Source: Bacillota bacterium
GTDB taxonomy: Bacteria; Bacillota; Sulfobacillia; RBS10-35
DNA length: 5,070 nucleotides
Direction of reading: 5' to 3'
Assembly: GCA_029960865.1 (NCBI GenBank)
Contig: JASBVX010000128.1
Location: forward strand, 1 to 5,070
Notes under the pieces: model-generated
What the model was told of the DNA's origin: nothing
The model's database searches: none
The model's input: only the letters and a program-made list of their open reading frames with translations
Shown: positions 1 to 5,070 of the stretch, piece by piece
Position numbering within the stretch: the first letter of the stretch is position 1
Layout of the letters: each line of letters opens with the position of its first letter
Program-made: the position numbers and the translations under genes

Positions 1-2
1 TG

Positions 3-329
3 GTCTACACCGAGGCATGGAAAGAAGCTTGGCTCCGGATCGATCCAGCCCTCTTGGCCGCCCATGGCGCCGTCAGCCGGGAAGTGACCTTGGAGCTGGC
101 CCGCCAGCTGCGAAAGGCGACGAAAGCCCACCTGACGGGAGCCGTCACGTGTTATGCGGGCCCTGCGGACCCGGAGGATCGGGAGCCAGTGGGCACGACC
201 TTTGTGGCCTGGAGCAGCGAGGAGGGGGAAGGGGTGGAAAAGCGCACCTACGCCGGGTCCCGTTCCTCCATTCGGGAGCGGGCAGCATGGGCTCTTCTGG
301 CCCTTCTCTGGGAACAGCTCCACCCGTGA
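3..329 (+). CDS. cinA: CinA C-terminal domain (nicotinamide-nucleotide amidase / competence-damage protein), 5' partial
   Basis: The last 108 codons of a gene that begins upstream; the frame is open from base 3 to a TGA at 327-329. The family is recognised from the CinA/PncC-type C-terminal domain: HGAVS at visible residues 21-25, then the VT-x-x-AGP loop (48-54), EPVGT (61-65), and a closing stretch with AGSRSSIRERAA (84-95) before a short helical tail. In this family the domain deamidates nicotinamide mononucleotide in pyridine nucleotide salvage; full-length CinA is about 410-420 residues with an N-terminal MoaB/MogA-like domain, which lies outside the window. Oddities: the usual VTG(I/V)AGP loop reads VTCYAGP, and the glycine pair normally following it is replaced by ADPEDR, so this loop is divergent. 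cinA next to recA is a common Firmicutes arrangement, which supports the call. Whether the upstream part encodes the full two-domain protein or a stand-alone PncC cannot be seen. Confidence 0.86.
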   Translation, partial: VYTEAWKEAWLRIDPALLAAHGAVSREVTLELARQLRKATKAHLTGAVTCYAGPADPEDREPVGTTFVAWSSEEGEGVEKRTYAGSRSSIRERAAWALLALLWEQLHP

Positions 330-331
330 GG
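328..331 (+). promoter_or_regulatory. Ribosome binding site candidate for the metallophosphoesterase ATG at 338
   Basis: GAGG at 328-331, sitting on the cinA stop codon, is six bases upstream of the ATG at 338. It is the best-spaced purine core near the possible starts and favours 338 over the GTG at 326 (which overlaps the cinA TGA) and the ATG at 287. It is only four bases long, so the support is moderate. Its position inside the cinA end would suit translational coupling. Confidence 0.5.
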
Positions 332-337
332 CTGGGC

Positions 338-1699
338 ATGCGCGCCTTTCTGGCCGGGGTGGTCGTGGCCCTTCTCCTCCTTCCCTACTACGCCGTGGTG
401 CGCCAGGACATGAAGGGTCTTTCCCTCACGTGGCGAGCCGACCTCAGCCCCGAGGGAAAAACCGTCTTCTCCCTCCCACCCCTGGGGGAAGCTTTTGCCC
501 TCACCCATGGCGCCCCCCTGGCCCTCACGGTCCGCCTGGACGGCCTCCATCTGGGAACGTTAAGAAAGGCGCTCCAGGAAGCCACCGGTCCAGAGCTCTT
601 TCCCCATCTGGAAAGGGAACTCCGCCACGGTGCCTTGCGCCTGGTAGAGAAAAGCCTTCTCTGGGCAGCTCTTTTGGGAGGAGCCGCCGGGATCCTGGCC
701 AGCCGGCGCCGGTGGCCCCTGGCTCTTTGGGGCGCCCTGGGGGGCAGCCTGCCCGTGGCCCTCCTTTTCGCCTGGACAGGGCTGAGCTACGATGTCCAGT
801 CCCTCCAGAAACCCCAGTTCCAGGGGGCTCTAGAGGCAGCGCCCGCCGTGGTGGAGCTGATGTCCAATACGGTCGATACCTGGAGGTCCTTTGAAAGCTA
901 CCTCCTCTCTGTCGCCGATGGATTGCGCCAGTTCTCCCAGGCGGTGGAGACCCTGGCTCCTGCCGACGCCGACGCCGCAGGCCCCACGGTCCTTCTGGTC
1001 TCCGACATCCACTCCAATCCCCTGGCCCTCAGCCTGATGGCCCGCATGATCGAGGCTTACCACGTGGATCTGGTGGTGGATGCCGGGGACCTGGTGGATT
1101 GGGGTACCGGCCTGGAGACCAGCTTTCTCGAAGGAATCGGCCAGCTGGGGGTGCCTTACGTCCTGGTGCCGGGAAACCACGATGGGCCCGAGGAACTGGC
1201 GGCCCTCAGCAAGATACCCCAAGTGACGGTCCTCAGCGAAGGCTGGATCGAGGTGGCGGGGATCCGCATCGTAGGGGAAAGGGATCCGTCGAGCCGGGGA
1301 TCTTCGCCTGCCGTAGCCCCTCCCCGTGAGCTGGAGGGCCAAGCCCAGCGGCTGCGGGCGACCCTGCAATCCCTCCCGCAGCCTCCTCACCTTCTGGTGG
1401 CCCACAATCCCCTGGTTACGGAGAAATTTTACGGGTACGCTCCCCTGCTGGTGGCGGGTCATACCCATCGCCTGGAAATCAAAGAAGCCCTGGGGAGCGC
1501 CTACCTCAATGTCGGCACCACCGGCGCGGCCGGCATTCGCGGGCTGGCCGCTTGGAAGAAGGTCCCCTACAGCCTCATGGTGCTCCACTTCCAGGAGGAG
1601 GAGGGGCGGCTCATCCCCTGGGCGGTGGATGCGGTGGTGATGGAAGCCTCCGGCCAGCAGGTGGAAGTGCAAAGGACCCTCCTCTTCTCCCACCCGTGA
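338..1699 (+). CDS. Membrane-anchored metallophosphoesterase (calcineurin-like), 453 residues
   Basis: A metal-dependent phosphoesterase fused to an N-terminal membrane module. Predicted membrane segments are residues 3-22, about 107-122 and about 126-148; the middle pair is joined by an SRRRW turn. The catalytic domain fills residues 216-420 and carries every diagnostic metal-ligand motif: SDIH (D223, H225), GDLVD (D251), GNHD (279-282), AHNP (H356) and GHTH (374-377). By the positive-inside rule the RRR turn is cytoplasmic, which would place the catalytic domain outside the membrane; this is inference. The WGT after motif II and the [10 protein letters not shown] stretch (394-403) resemble membrane metallophosphoesterases I know from Actinobacteria. 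The substrate is unknown. The frame is open upstream to base 17, but that stretch overlaps cinA, which is the real gene there. I chose ATG 338 for its GAGG and its position directly ahead of the first hydrophobic segment; GTG 326 and ATG 287 are alternatives. It lies between cinA and recA, where no gene is usually found. Confidence 0.9.
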   Translation: MRAFLAGVVVALLLLPYYAVVRQDMKGLSLTWRADLSPEGKTVFSLPPLGEAFALTHGAPLALTVRLDGLHLGTLRKALQEATGPELFPHLERELRHGALRLVEKSLLWAALLGGAAGILASRRRWPLALWGALGGSLPVALLFAWTGLSYDVQSLQKPQFQGALEAAPAVVELMSNTVDTWRSFESYLLSVADGLRQFSQAVETLAPADADAAGPTVLLVSDIHSNPLALSLMARMIEAYHVDLVVDAGDLVDWGTGLETSFLEGIGQLGVPYVLVPGNHDGPEELAALSKIPQVTVLSEGWIEVAGIRIVGERDPSSRGSSPAVAPPRELEGQAQRLRATLQSLPQPPHLLVAHNPLVTEKFYGYAPLLVAGHTHRLEIKEALGSAYLNVGTTGAAGIRGLAAWKKVPYSLMVLHFQEEEGRLIPWAVDAVVMEASGQQVEVQRTLLFSHP

Positions 1700-1713
1700 C
1701 GAACATGCGTTTG
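1700..1713 (+). promoter_or_regulatory. SOS box (LexA/DinR-type operator) of recA
   Basis: CGAACATGCGTTTG matches the Bacillus-type LexA (DinR) operator consensus CGAACRNRYGTTYC at every defined position except the last. It is an imperfect palindrome (GAAC, four bases, GTTT). It starts on the base right after the stop codon of the metallophosphoesterase and lies just upstream of the candidate recA -10 element, so a bound repressor would block the promoter. This is the expected location and type of operator for an SOS-induced recA in Firmicutes and relatives. Confidence 0.85.
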
Positions 1714-1720
1714 ATATGCT
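1712..1720 (+). promoter_or_regulatory. Candidate extended -10 promoter element of recA
   Basis: TGATATGCT reads as an extended -10: TG, one base, then TATGCT (four of six matches to TATAAT). A 17-base spacer would put the -35 at 1692-1697 (ACCCGT), a poor match, so the TG extension may compensate. Transcription would start near 1727. The SOS box fills most of the spacer, a typical arrangement for repression. If this start is right, an ATG at 1716 cannot be the recA start codon because it precedes the transcript. Confidence 0.55.
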
Positions 1721-1793
1721 ATTCCCGAAGGGCAAAGGGGGAAGTACCATGGAAGGGTTAGAAGGAAAGATAATGCCTGTGGGAGAAAATGGT

Positions 1794-1800
1794 AAGGAGG
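1794..1800 (+). promoter_or_regulatory. Strong ribosome binding site deciding the recA start
   Basis: AAGGAGG is eight bases upstream of the GTG at 1809; a second GGAGG follows at 1801-1805. It is the strongest Shine-Dalgarno sequence near the recA start region. Weaker purine runs precede the in-frame ATG codons at 1749 (GGGGGAAG) and 1773 (GAAGGAAAG at 1761-1769), so use of these earlier starts is not excluded. Confidence 0.7.
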
Positions 1801-1808
1801 GGAGGCGA

Positions 1809-2849
1809 GTGGCCGGCATGCAGGAGCGCCAGCGAGCGTTGGATATGGCGGTGTCACAGATCGAGCGCCAGTTCGGCAAAGGGTCCATCATGCGGCTGGG
1901 GGATGTGACGAAGCTCCAGGTGGAGGTGATCCCCACGGGATCCCTGGCCCTGGATCTGGCCCTAGGGGTGGGAGGGATTCCGCGGGGCCGCATCCTGGAG
2001 ATCTTTGGGCCGGAATCCTCGGGGAAAACGTCGGTGGCCCTCCACATGGTGGCCCAGGCCCAGAAGCTGGGAGGGGTGGCGGCCTTCATCGACGCGGAGC
2101 ATGCCCTGGATCCCCATTATGCCCAGCGGCTGGGGGTGCAGGTGGACGATCTTCTCATCAGCCAGCCTGATACAGGGGAGCAGGCTTTGGAGATCACCGA
2201 TGCCTTGGTGCGGTCAGGGGCGGTGGACATCGTGGTGGTGGATTCGGTGGCGGCCCTGGTGCCCCGGGCCGAGATCGAAGGGGAGATGGGGGATTCCCAT
2301 GTGGGCCTGCAGGCCCGTTTGATGTCTCAAGCTCTCCGCAAGCTTACCGGGGCCACCAGCAAATCCCACACCTGCGTTATCTTCATCAACCAGATCCGGG
2401 AAAAGGTCGGGGTGATGTTCGGGAATCCCGAAGTGACCCCGGGGGGAAGGGCCTTGAAGTTTTTCTCCTCGCTCCGCATCGACGTCCGGCGCATCGATAC
2501 CTTGAAAAAAGGAACGGAGCCCATCGGCATCCGGGTGCGGGCCAAAGTGGTGAAAAATAAAGTGGCCCCTCCCTTCCGCCAGGCGGAATTCGACCTCCTC
2601 TATGGTTCCGGTATCTCCAAGGAAGGGGATCTTCTCGACATCGGGCAGCAATTGGGCGTGGTGGATAAGGCGGGCGCCTGGTATTCGTACGGTGATCAGC
2701 GACTGGGCCAGGGGCGGGACAATGCCCGGGACTATTTGCGAGAGCATCCGGATACGGCCGCTGCCATCGAGGAGGAGATTCGCCGCCAGTTTCAACTGGG
2801 CAGGTCCGGGGTGGGGGCGGCTGCCGAGGAGGAGGTAACCCCTGAATGA
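1809..2849 (+). CDS. recA: RecA recombinase, 346 residues
   Basis: The ATP-dependent DNA strand-exchange protein of homologous recombination, also the co-protease that triggers LexA self-cleavage in the SOS response. With the GTG start at 1809 the protein has 346 residues, normal for the family. Seen directly: N-terminal oligomerisation helix with ALDMA and [11 protein letters not shown] (21-31); Walker A GPESSGKT (67-74); catalytic glutamate E97 in IDAEHALD; Walker B VVVDS (142-146); loop L1 around 157-165; NQIR (194-197) and loop L2 with GVMFGNPE (201-208); C-terminal domain ending in an acidic tail EEEVTPE. No key residue is missing. In-frame starts further upstream (1749, 1773) would add up to 20 residues unlike RecA N-termini; the DNA coding for them is about 48% GC by hand count and almost lacks C, so it looks like an untranslated leader. 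ATG 1818 is also possible. The gene is preceded by an SOS box, and its stop overlaps the start of the next gene. Confidence 0.98.
   Translation: MAGMQERQRALDMAVSQIERQFGKGSIMRLGDVTKLQVEVIPTGSLALDLALGVGGIPRGRILEIFGPESSGKTSVALHMVAQAQKLGGVAAFIDAEHALDPHYAQRLGVQVDDLLISQPDTGEQALEITDALVRSGAVDIVVVDSVAALVPRAEIEGEMGDSHVGLQARLMSQALRKLTGATSKSHTCVIFINQIREKVGVMFGNPEVTPGGRALKFFSSLRIDVRRIDTLKKGTEPIGIRVRAKVVKNKVAPPFRQAEFDLLYGSGISKEGDLLDIGQQLGVVDKAGAWYSYGDQRLGQGRDNARDYLREHPDTAAAIEEEIRRQFQLGRSGVGAAAEEEVTPE
2826..2835 (+). promoter_or_regulatory. Ribosome binding site of the acyl-CoA dehydrogenase, inside the recA end
   Basis: GAGGAGGAGG at 2826-2835 lies ten bases before the ATG at 2846. It doubles as codons for the acidic C-terminal tail of RecA. 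Together with the ATGA overlap at 2846-2849 it points to translation of the dehydrogenase from the recA transcript. Confidence 0.7.
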
Positions 2850-3985
2850 ACTTTGACTTGGATCCGTCCCATCGCCTGCTGCGGGATACGGTGCGGGAGT
2901 TTTCTCAGGAAGCGGTGGCCCGAGATATCCGCGCCCGGGATGAGGCCCGGCGCTTCCCTGAAGAGCTGATCAAGCCCATGGCGGAGCTGGGTCTTTGGGG
3001 GCTCACCTTCCCCGAATCCTACGGTGGGGCGGGAGGGGACACCCTGGCTTTGGCTCTGACCCTGGAGGAGCTGGCGAAGGTGGATGCGTCCCTGGCCTTG
3101 ACCCTGGCCGCCCACATATCCCTGGCGGCGATGCCCATCTACCGTTTCGGCACGGAAGAGCAGAAGCGCCGGTATCTGGTGCCTCTGGCCCAGGGGGAAT
3201 ACCTGGGCTGCTTTGGTCTGACGGAGCCCGATGCCGGCTCCGATGCCGCCTCCCTCACCACCCGGGCCGAAAGACTTCCTCAAGGGGGCTATCACATCCG
3301 GGGGAGAAAGCTCTACATCACCAACGCTTACTATGCGGGGGTGATGGTTTTGGCGGCTTCCACCTCCCCCGAAAAGAAGGGGCGGGGCATCACGGCCTTT
3401 CTCCTGCCCAAAGGGAACTTTACCGTGGGCCGGGCGATTCCCAAGATGGGCCTCCACAGCTCCGACACCCGCGAAGTCCTCCTGGACGATGTGACGGCGG
3501 CGGATGACCAGGTCCTGGGCCGGGTGGATGAAGGGTACCATATTTTCCTTGAGACCCTGGATGGCGGCCGCATCGGCATCGGCGCCCTTTCCGTCGGCAT
3601 CGCCCAGGGGGCGCTGGATGTGGCCCTCGATTATGCCCGGAAGCGCCATCAGTTCGGGCGGGCCCTCTCCCAGTTCCAGGCGATCCAGTTCAAGCTGGCG
3701 TCCCTCCACGCCCGCATCGAGACGGCTCGCCTCGCCGTCTGGTATGCGGCCTGGCTGCGGGACCAGGGCCGCCCCTACAAGAAAGAGGCGGCCATCGCCA
3801 AGCTGCAAGCCTCCACCCTGGCAGTGGATGCCACCCGGGAGGCGGTGCAAATCCTGGGCGGGGCCGGCTATACTGCGGACTACCCTGTGGAGCGCTATTA
3901 TCGGGATGCCAAGCTGATGGAAATCGGGGAAGGCACCAGCGAAGTGCAGCATCTCATCATCGCCAAGAGCCTTGGACTTTCGTAG
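2846..3985 (+). CDS. Acyl-CoA dehydrogenase (FAD-dependent), 379 residues
   Basis: Catalyses alpha,beta-desaturation of an acyl-CoA to the trans-2-enoyl-CoA, passing electrons to electron-transfer flavoprotein; cytoplasmic. The length is typical (about 380). Both family signatures are intact: [13 protein letters not shown] (124-136) at the flavin and substrate site, and [13 protein letters not shown] ... RD (335-354) near the C-terminus. [14 protein letters not shown] (265-278) is the usual FAD/dimer-contact stretch. The catalytic base is expected at E362 in GEGTSEVQ; a glutamate here is the arrangement of medium- and short-chain enzymes, not that of isovaleryl- or long-chain-type enzymes, which carry it elsewhere. 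The start ATG overlaps the recA TGA by four bases. The following biotin carrier and carboxyltransferase genes suggest a substrate whose enoyl-CoA is then carboxylated, as isovaleryl-CoA in leucine breakdown; compare B. subtilis yngJ with yngHB and yngE. Substrate specificity cannot be fixed from sequence alone. Confidence 0.95.
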   Translation: MNFDLDPSHRLLRDTVREFSQEAVARDIRARDEARRFPEELIKPMAELGLWGLTFPESYGGAGGDTLALALTLEELAKVDASLALTLAAHISLAAMPIYRFGTEEQKRRYLVPLAQGEYLGCFGLTEPDAGSDAASLTTRAERLPQGGYHIRGRKLYITNAYYAGVMVLAASTSPEKKGRGITAFLLPKGNFTVGRAIPKMGLHSSDTREVLLDDVTAADDQVLGRVDEGYHIFLETLDGGRIGIGALSVGIAQGALDVALDYARKRHQFGRALSQFQAIQFKLASLHARIETARLAVWYAAWLRDQGRPYKKEAAIAKLQASTLAVDATREAVQILGGAGYTADYPVERYYRDAKLMEIGEGTSEVQHLIIAKSLGLS

Positions 3986-3990
3986 GGAGG
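3985..3990 (+). promoter_or_regulatory. Ribosome binding site deciding the TTG start of the biotin carrier gene
   Basis: GGGAGG at 3985-3990, beginning on the last base of the dehydrogenase stop codon, is nine bases upstream of the TTG at 4000. The first in-frame ATG (4021) lacks a comparable upstream sequence and would cut off the start of the first beta strand of the domain, so TTG is preferred. Confidence 0.7.
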
Positions 3991-3999
3991 GAAGAAAGA

Positions 4000-4221
4000 T
4001 TGAAGGTACTGGAATCACCCATGGCCGGCCTTCTGCGGGAATGGAAGGTGGGGCCCGGCGATACCTTTCGGGTGGGCGACGAGCTGGCGGTGCTGGAGTC
4101 CATGAAGATGGAAATTCCCCTGGTGGCCGAAACCGACGGCAAGGTGGAGGCCCTTTTGGTGGAGCCGGGGGACTTCGTCGATGAAGGAACCCATCTCTTC
4201 CGCTATCAGGAGGCCCTATGA
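4000..4221 (+). CDS. Free-standing biotin carboxyl carrier (biotin/lipoyl attachment) protein, 73 residues
   Basis: A single biotinyl domain that carries carboxybiotin between a biotin carboxylase and a carboxyltransferase. The domain is complete: SPMAG (6-10) at the start of the first strand, the GD turn (20-21), the biotinylation site ESMKME (33-38) with K36 as the modified lysine, and the mirror-image second half with EPGDFVDEGT (55-64). It closely resembles B. subtilis YngHB in length and sequence, including LESMKMEIP where classical AccB proteins usually have EAMKM. It lacks the long N-terminal region of AccB, which argues against it being the acetyl-CoA carboxylase carrier. The TTG start is supported by a well-spaced ribosome binding site. 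The gene lies 14 bases after the dehydrogenase and overlaps the carboxyltransferase start by four bases (ATGA), so the three are very likely one operon. A lipoyl role is less likely because of the MKM site and the carboxylase partner. Confidence 0.92.
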   Translation: MKVLESPMAGLLREWKVGPGDTFRVGDELAVLESMKMEIPLVAETDGKVEALLVEPGDFVDEGTHLFRYQEAL

Positions 4222-5070
4222 AGGGGGAGGACCTGCAGGACGTCCGGGAGCGGATCCTCAAAGGAGGCCGCCAGGAGTACCACGAGAAAAATCGCCAGCA
4301 AGGAAAACTTTTCGCCCGACAGCGGATTGAGAAGCTCTTGGATCCCGGACGTCCTTTTCTCGAAGAGGGTCTTTTCGCCAAGGCCCTGGATGAAGACTTG
4401 CCGGCCGATGGAGTCATCACCGGGATCGGATACATCCACGGGCGCCCTGTCTGCATCATGGCCAACGATTCCACCGTTAAGGCCGGGTCGTGGGGAGCCC
4501 ACACGGTGGAAAAGATCCTTCGCATCCAGGAGGTGGCCATGGAGCGGCGCTGGCCGATCCTTTACCTGGTGGACAGCGCCGGCGCCCGTATCACCGATCA
4601 GGTGGAGATGTTCCCGGGTCGCCGAGGGGCGGGGCGCATCTTCTACAATCAGGTGCAGCTGTCGGGGCAGGTGCCCCAGGTATGCCTTCTTTTCGGTCCG
4701 TCCGCCGCTGGGGGAGCTTACATTCCCGCCTTTTGCGACGTGGTGGTGATGGTGGAGGGAAACGCCAGCATGTACCTGGGGTCTCCCCGCATGGCGGAGA
4801 TGGTCATCGGTGAAAAGGTGACCCTGGAAGAGATGGGCGGCGCCCGGATGCACTGCACCGTCTCAGGGGTGGGGGATGTGCTGGTGGCCACCGAGGAAGA
4901 GGCCCTCCTCTGGGGACGGCGCTACCTGGAGTACCTGATGGAGAAGTCCCTTCCCGCCCGAGAGCCGGCGGGGAGCCTCCTGGGCCTGGTGCCGGAAGAT
5001 CAAAATCGCCCTTTCGACATGAAGGCCTTCATCCGGGGCCTGGTGGACGAAGGGAGCTTTCTTGAGATCA
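4218..5070 (+). CDS. Acyl-CoA carboxylase carboxyltransferase (beta) subunit, 3' partial, methylcrotonyl-/propionyl-CoA type
   Basis: The first 284 residues of a protein that normally has about 510-550. It transfers the carboxyl group from carboxybiotin to an acyl-CoA. Visible features: an N-terminal helix with RQRIEKLLDPG (35-44), ANDSTVKAGSWG (82-93), the first oxyanion-hole region SAGARI (120-125), FPGRRGAGRIFYNQ (132-145), GPSAAGGAYIPA (160-171) with the second oxyanion glycines, and LGSPRMAEMVIGEKVT (187-202) followed by GGARMH. FIRGLVDEGSFLEI at the end opens the second crotonase-like half, lost at the window edge. The GSPRMAE ... GEKVTLEEMGGARMH pattern is that of B. subtilis YngE and relatives, linked to leucine breakdown, rather than typical PccB (YMFITGP) proteins; the substrate assignment is inference. 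CAGGAGG (4207-4213) is four bases before the ATG, which overlaps the biotin carrier stop. A biotin carboxylase subunit must be encoded elsewhere, perhaps just downstream. Confidence 0.94.
   Translation, partial: MKGEDLQDVRERILKGGRQEYHEKNRQQGKLFARQRIEKLLDPGRPFLEEGLFAKALDEDLPADGVITGIGYIHGRPVCIMANDSTVKAGSWGAHTVEKILRIQEVAMERRWPILYLVDSAGARITDQVEMFPGRRGAGRIFYNQVQLSGQVPQVCLLFGPSAAGGAYIPAFCDVVVMVEGNASMYLGSPRMAEMVIGEKVTLEEMGGARMHCTVSGVGDVLVATEEEALLWGRRYLEYLMEKSLPAREPAGSLLGLVPEDQNRPFDMKAFIRGLVDEGSFLEI

Noticed and set aside
17..337. Upstream extension of the metallophosphoesterase frame, giving a 560-residue protein
   Set aside because: The extra residues are low-complexity Gly/Pro/Ser/Arg and overlap cinA in another frame, where the recognisable CinA motifs lie. 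The extension is an out-of-frame shadow in GC-rich DNA.
1711..1716. TTGATA as a -35 element
   Set aside because: It matches TTGACA at five of six positions, but nothing resembling a -10 lies 16-18 bases downstream (CAAAGG and neighbours). The extended -10 reading of the same bases fits better with the SOS box.
1724..1732. Small inverted repeat CCC-GAA-GGG in the recA leader as a possible terminator
   Set aside because: Only three base pairs with a three-base loop and no following T run; it is not a credible terminator and lies at the predicted transcription start.
830..2089. 419-codon open frame on the - strand
   Set aside because: It is antisense to the phosphoesterase and recA, which have clear family motifs. 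The translation has no recognisable domain, and such long antisense frames are common in GC-rich genes.
2792..4540. 582-codon open frame on the - strand
   Set aside because: It crosses four real genes on the opposite strand, is rich in Pro/Arg/Gly/Ser with no domain pattern, and is explained by codon bias of the + strand genes.
1..5070. CRISPR arrays, tRNA/rRNA genes, insertion sequences, phage or defence genes
   Set aside because: No regularly spaced repeats, cloverleaf-like sequences, terminal inverted repeats or transposase motifs were seen. The window is filled by six housekeeping or metabolic genes, so a wholly new system is not supported.

Overview
This window is an ordinary-looking, densely packed bacterial chromosomal segment with high GC content (low 60s percent by eye). 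All six recognisable genes are on the + strand. The organism is most likely a high-GC member of the Firmicutes or a related Gram-positive-type lineage. Three things suggest this: a Bacillus-type (DinR/LexA) SOS box in front of recA, the cinA...recA gene order, and a downstream carboxylase set that resembles the Bacillus subtilis yngJ/yngHB/yngE leucine-degradation genes. The species cannot be named from this sequence.

Layout: (1) 3-329, the C-terminal part of CinA (competence/damage-inducible protein, nicotinamide-nucleotide amidase domain), cut by the window start. (2) 338-1699, a membrane-anchored metallophosphoesterase with three predicted membrane segments and a complete set of metal-binding motifs. 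It begins 8 bases after the cinA stop. (3) 1700-1808, a short regulatory gap holding an SOS box directly after the stop codon, an extended -10 promoter and a purine-rich leader with a strong ribosome binding site. (4) 1809-2849, recA. (5) 2846-3985, an acyl-CoA dehydrogenase whose ATG overlaps the recA stop by 4 bases. (6) 4000-4221, a 73-residue free-standing biotin carrier protein starting at TTG. (7) 4218-5070, the first 284 residues of an acyl-CoA carboxylase carboxyltransferase subunit, cut by the window end.

Functionally there are two blocks. CinA, the phosphoesterase and RecA continue the widespread cinA-recA neighbourhood, with the phosphoesterase inserted between the two usual partners. 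The dehydrogenase, biotin carrier and carboxyltransferase together fit oxidation of an acyl-CoA to its enoyl-CoA and biotin-dependent carboxylation, as in leucine breakdown (isovaleryl-CoA to methylcrotonyl-CoA to methylglutaconyl-CoA). The biotin carboxylase they would need is not in the window. The unusual point is the join: recA, behind an SOS box, runs with a 4-base overlap into the acyl-CoA catabolic genes, with no terminator seen, so the DNA-damage response may read into a metabolic operon. I found no RNA gene, CRISPR array, insertion sequence or large repeat, and no gene-free stretch over 300 bases.
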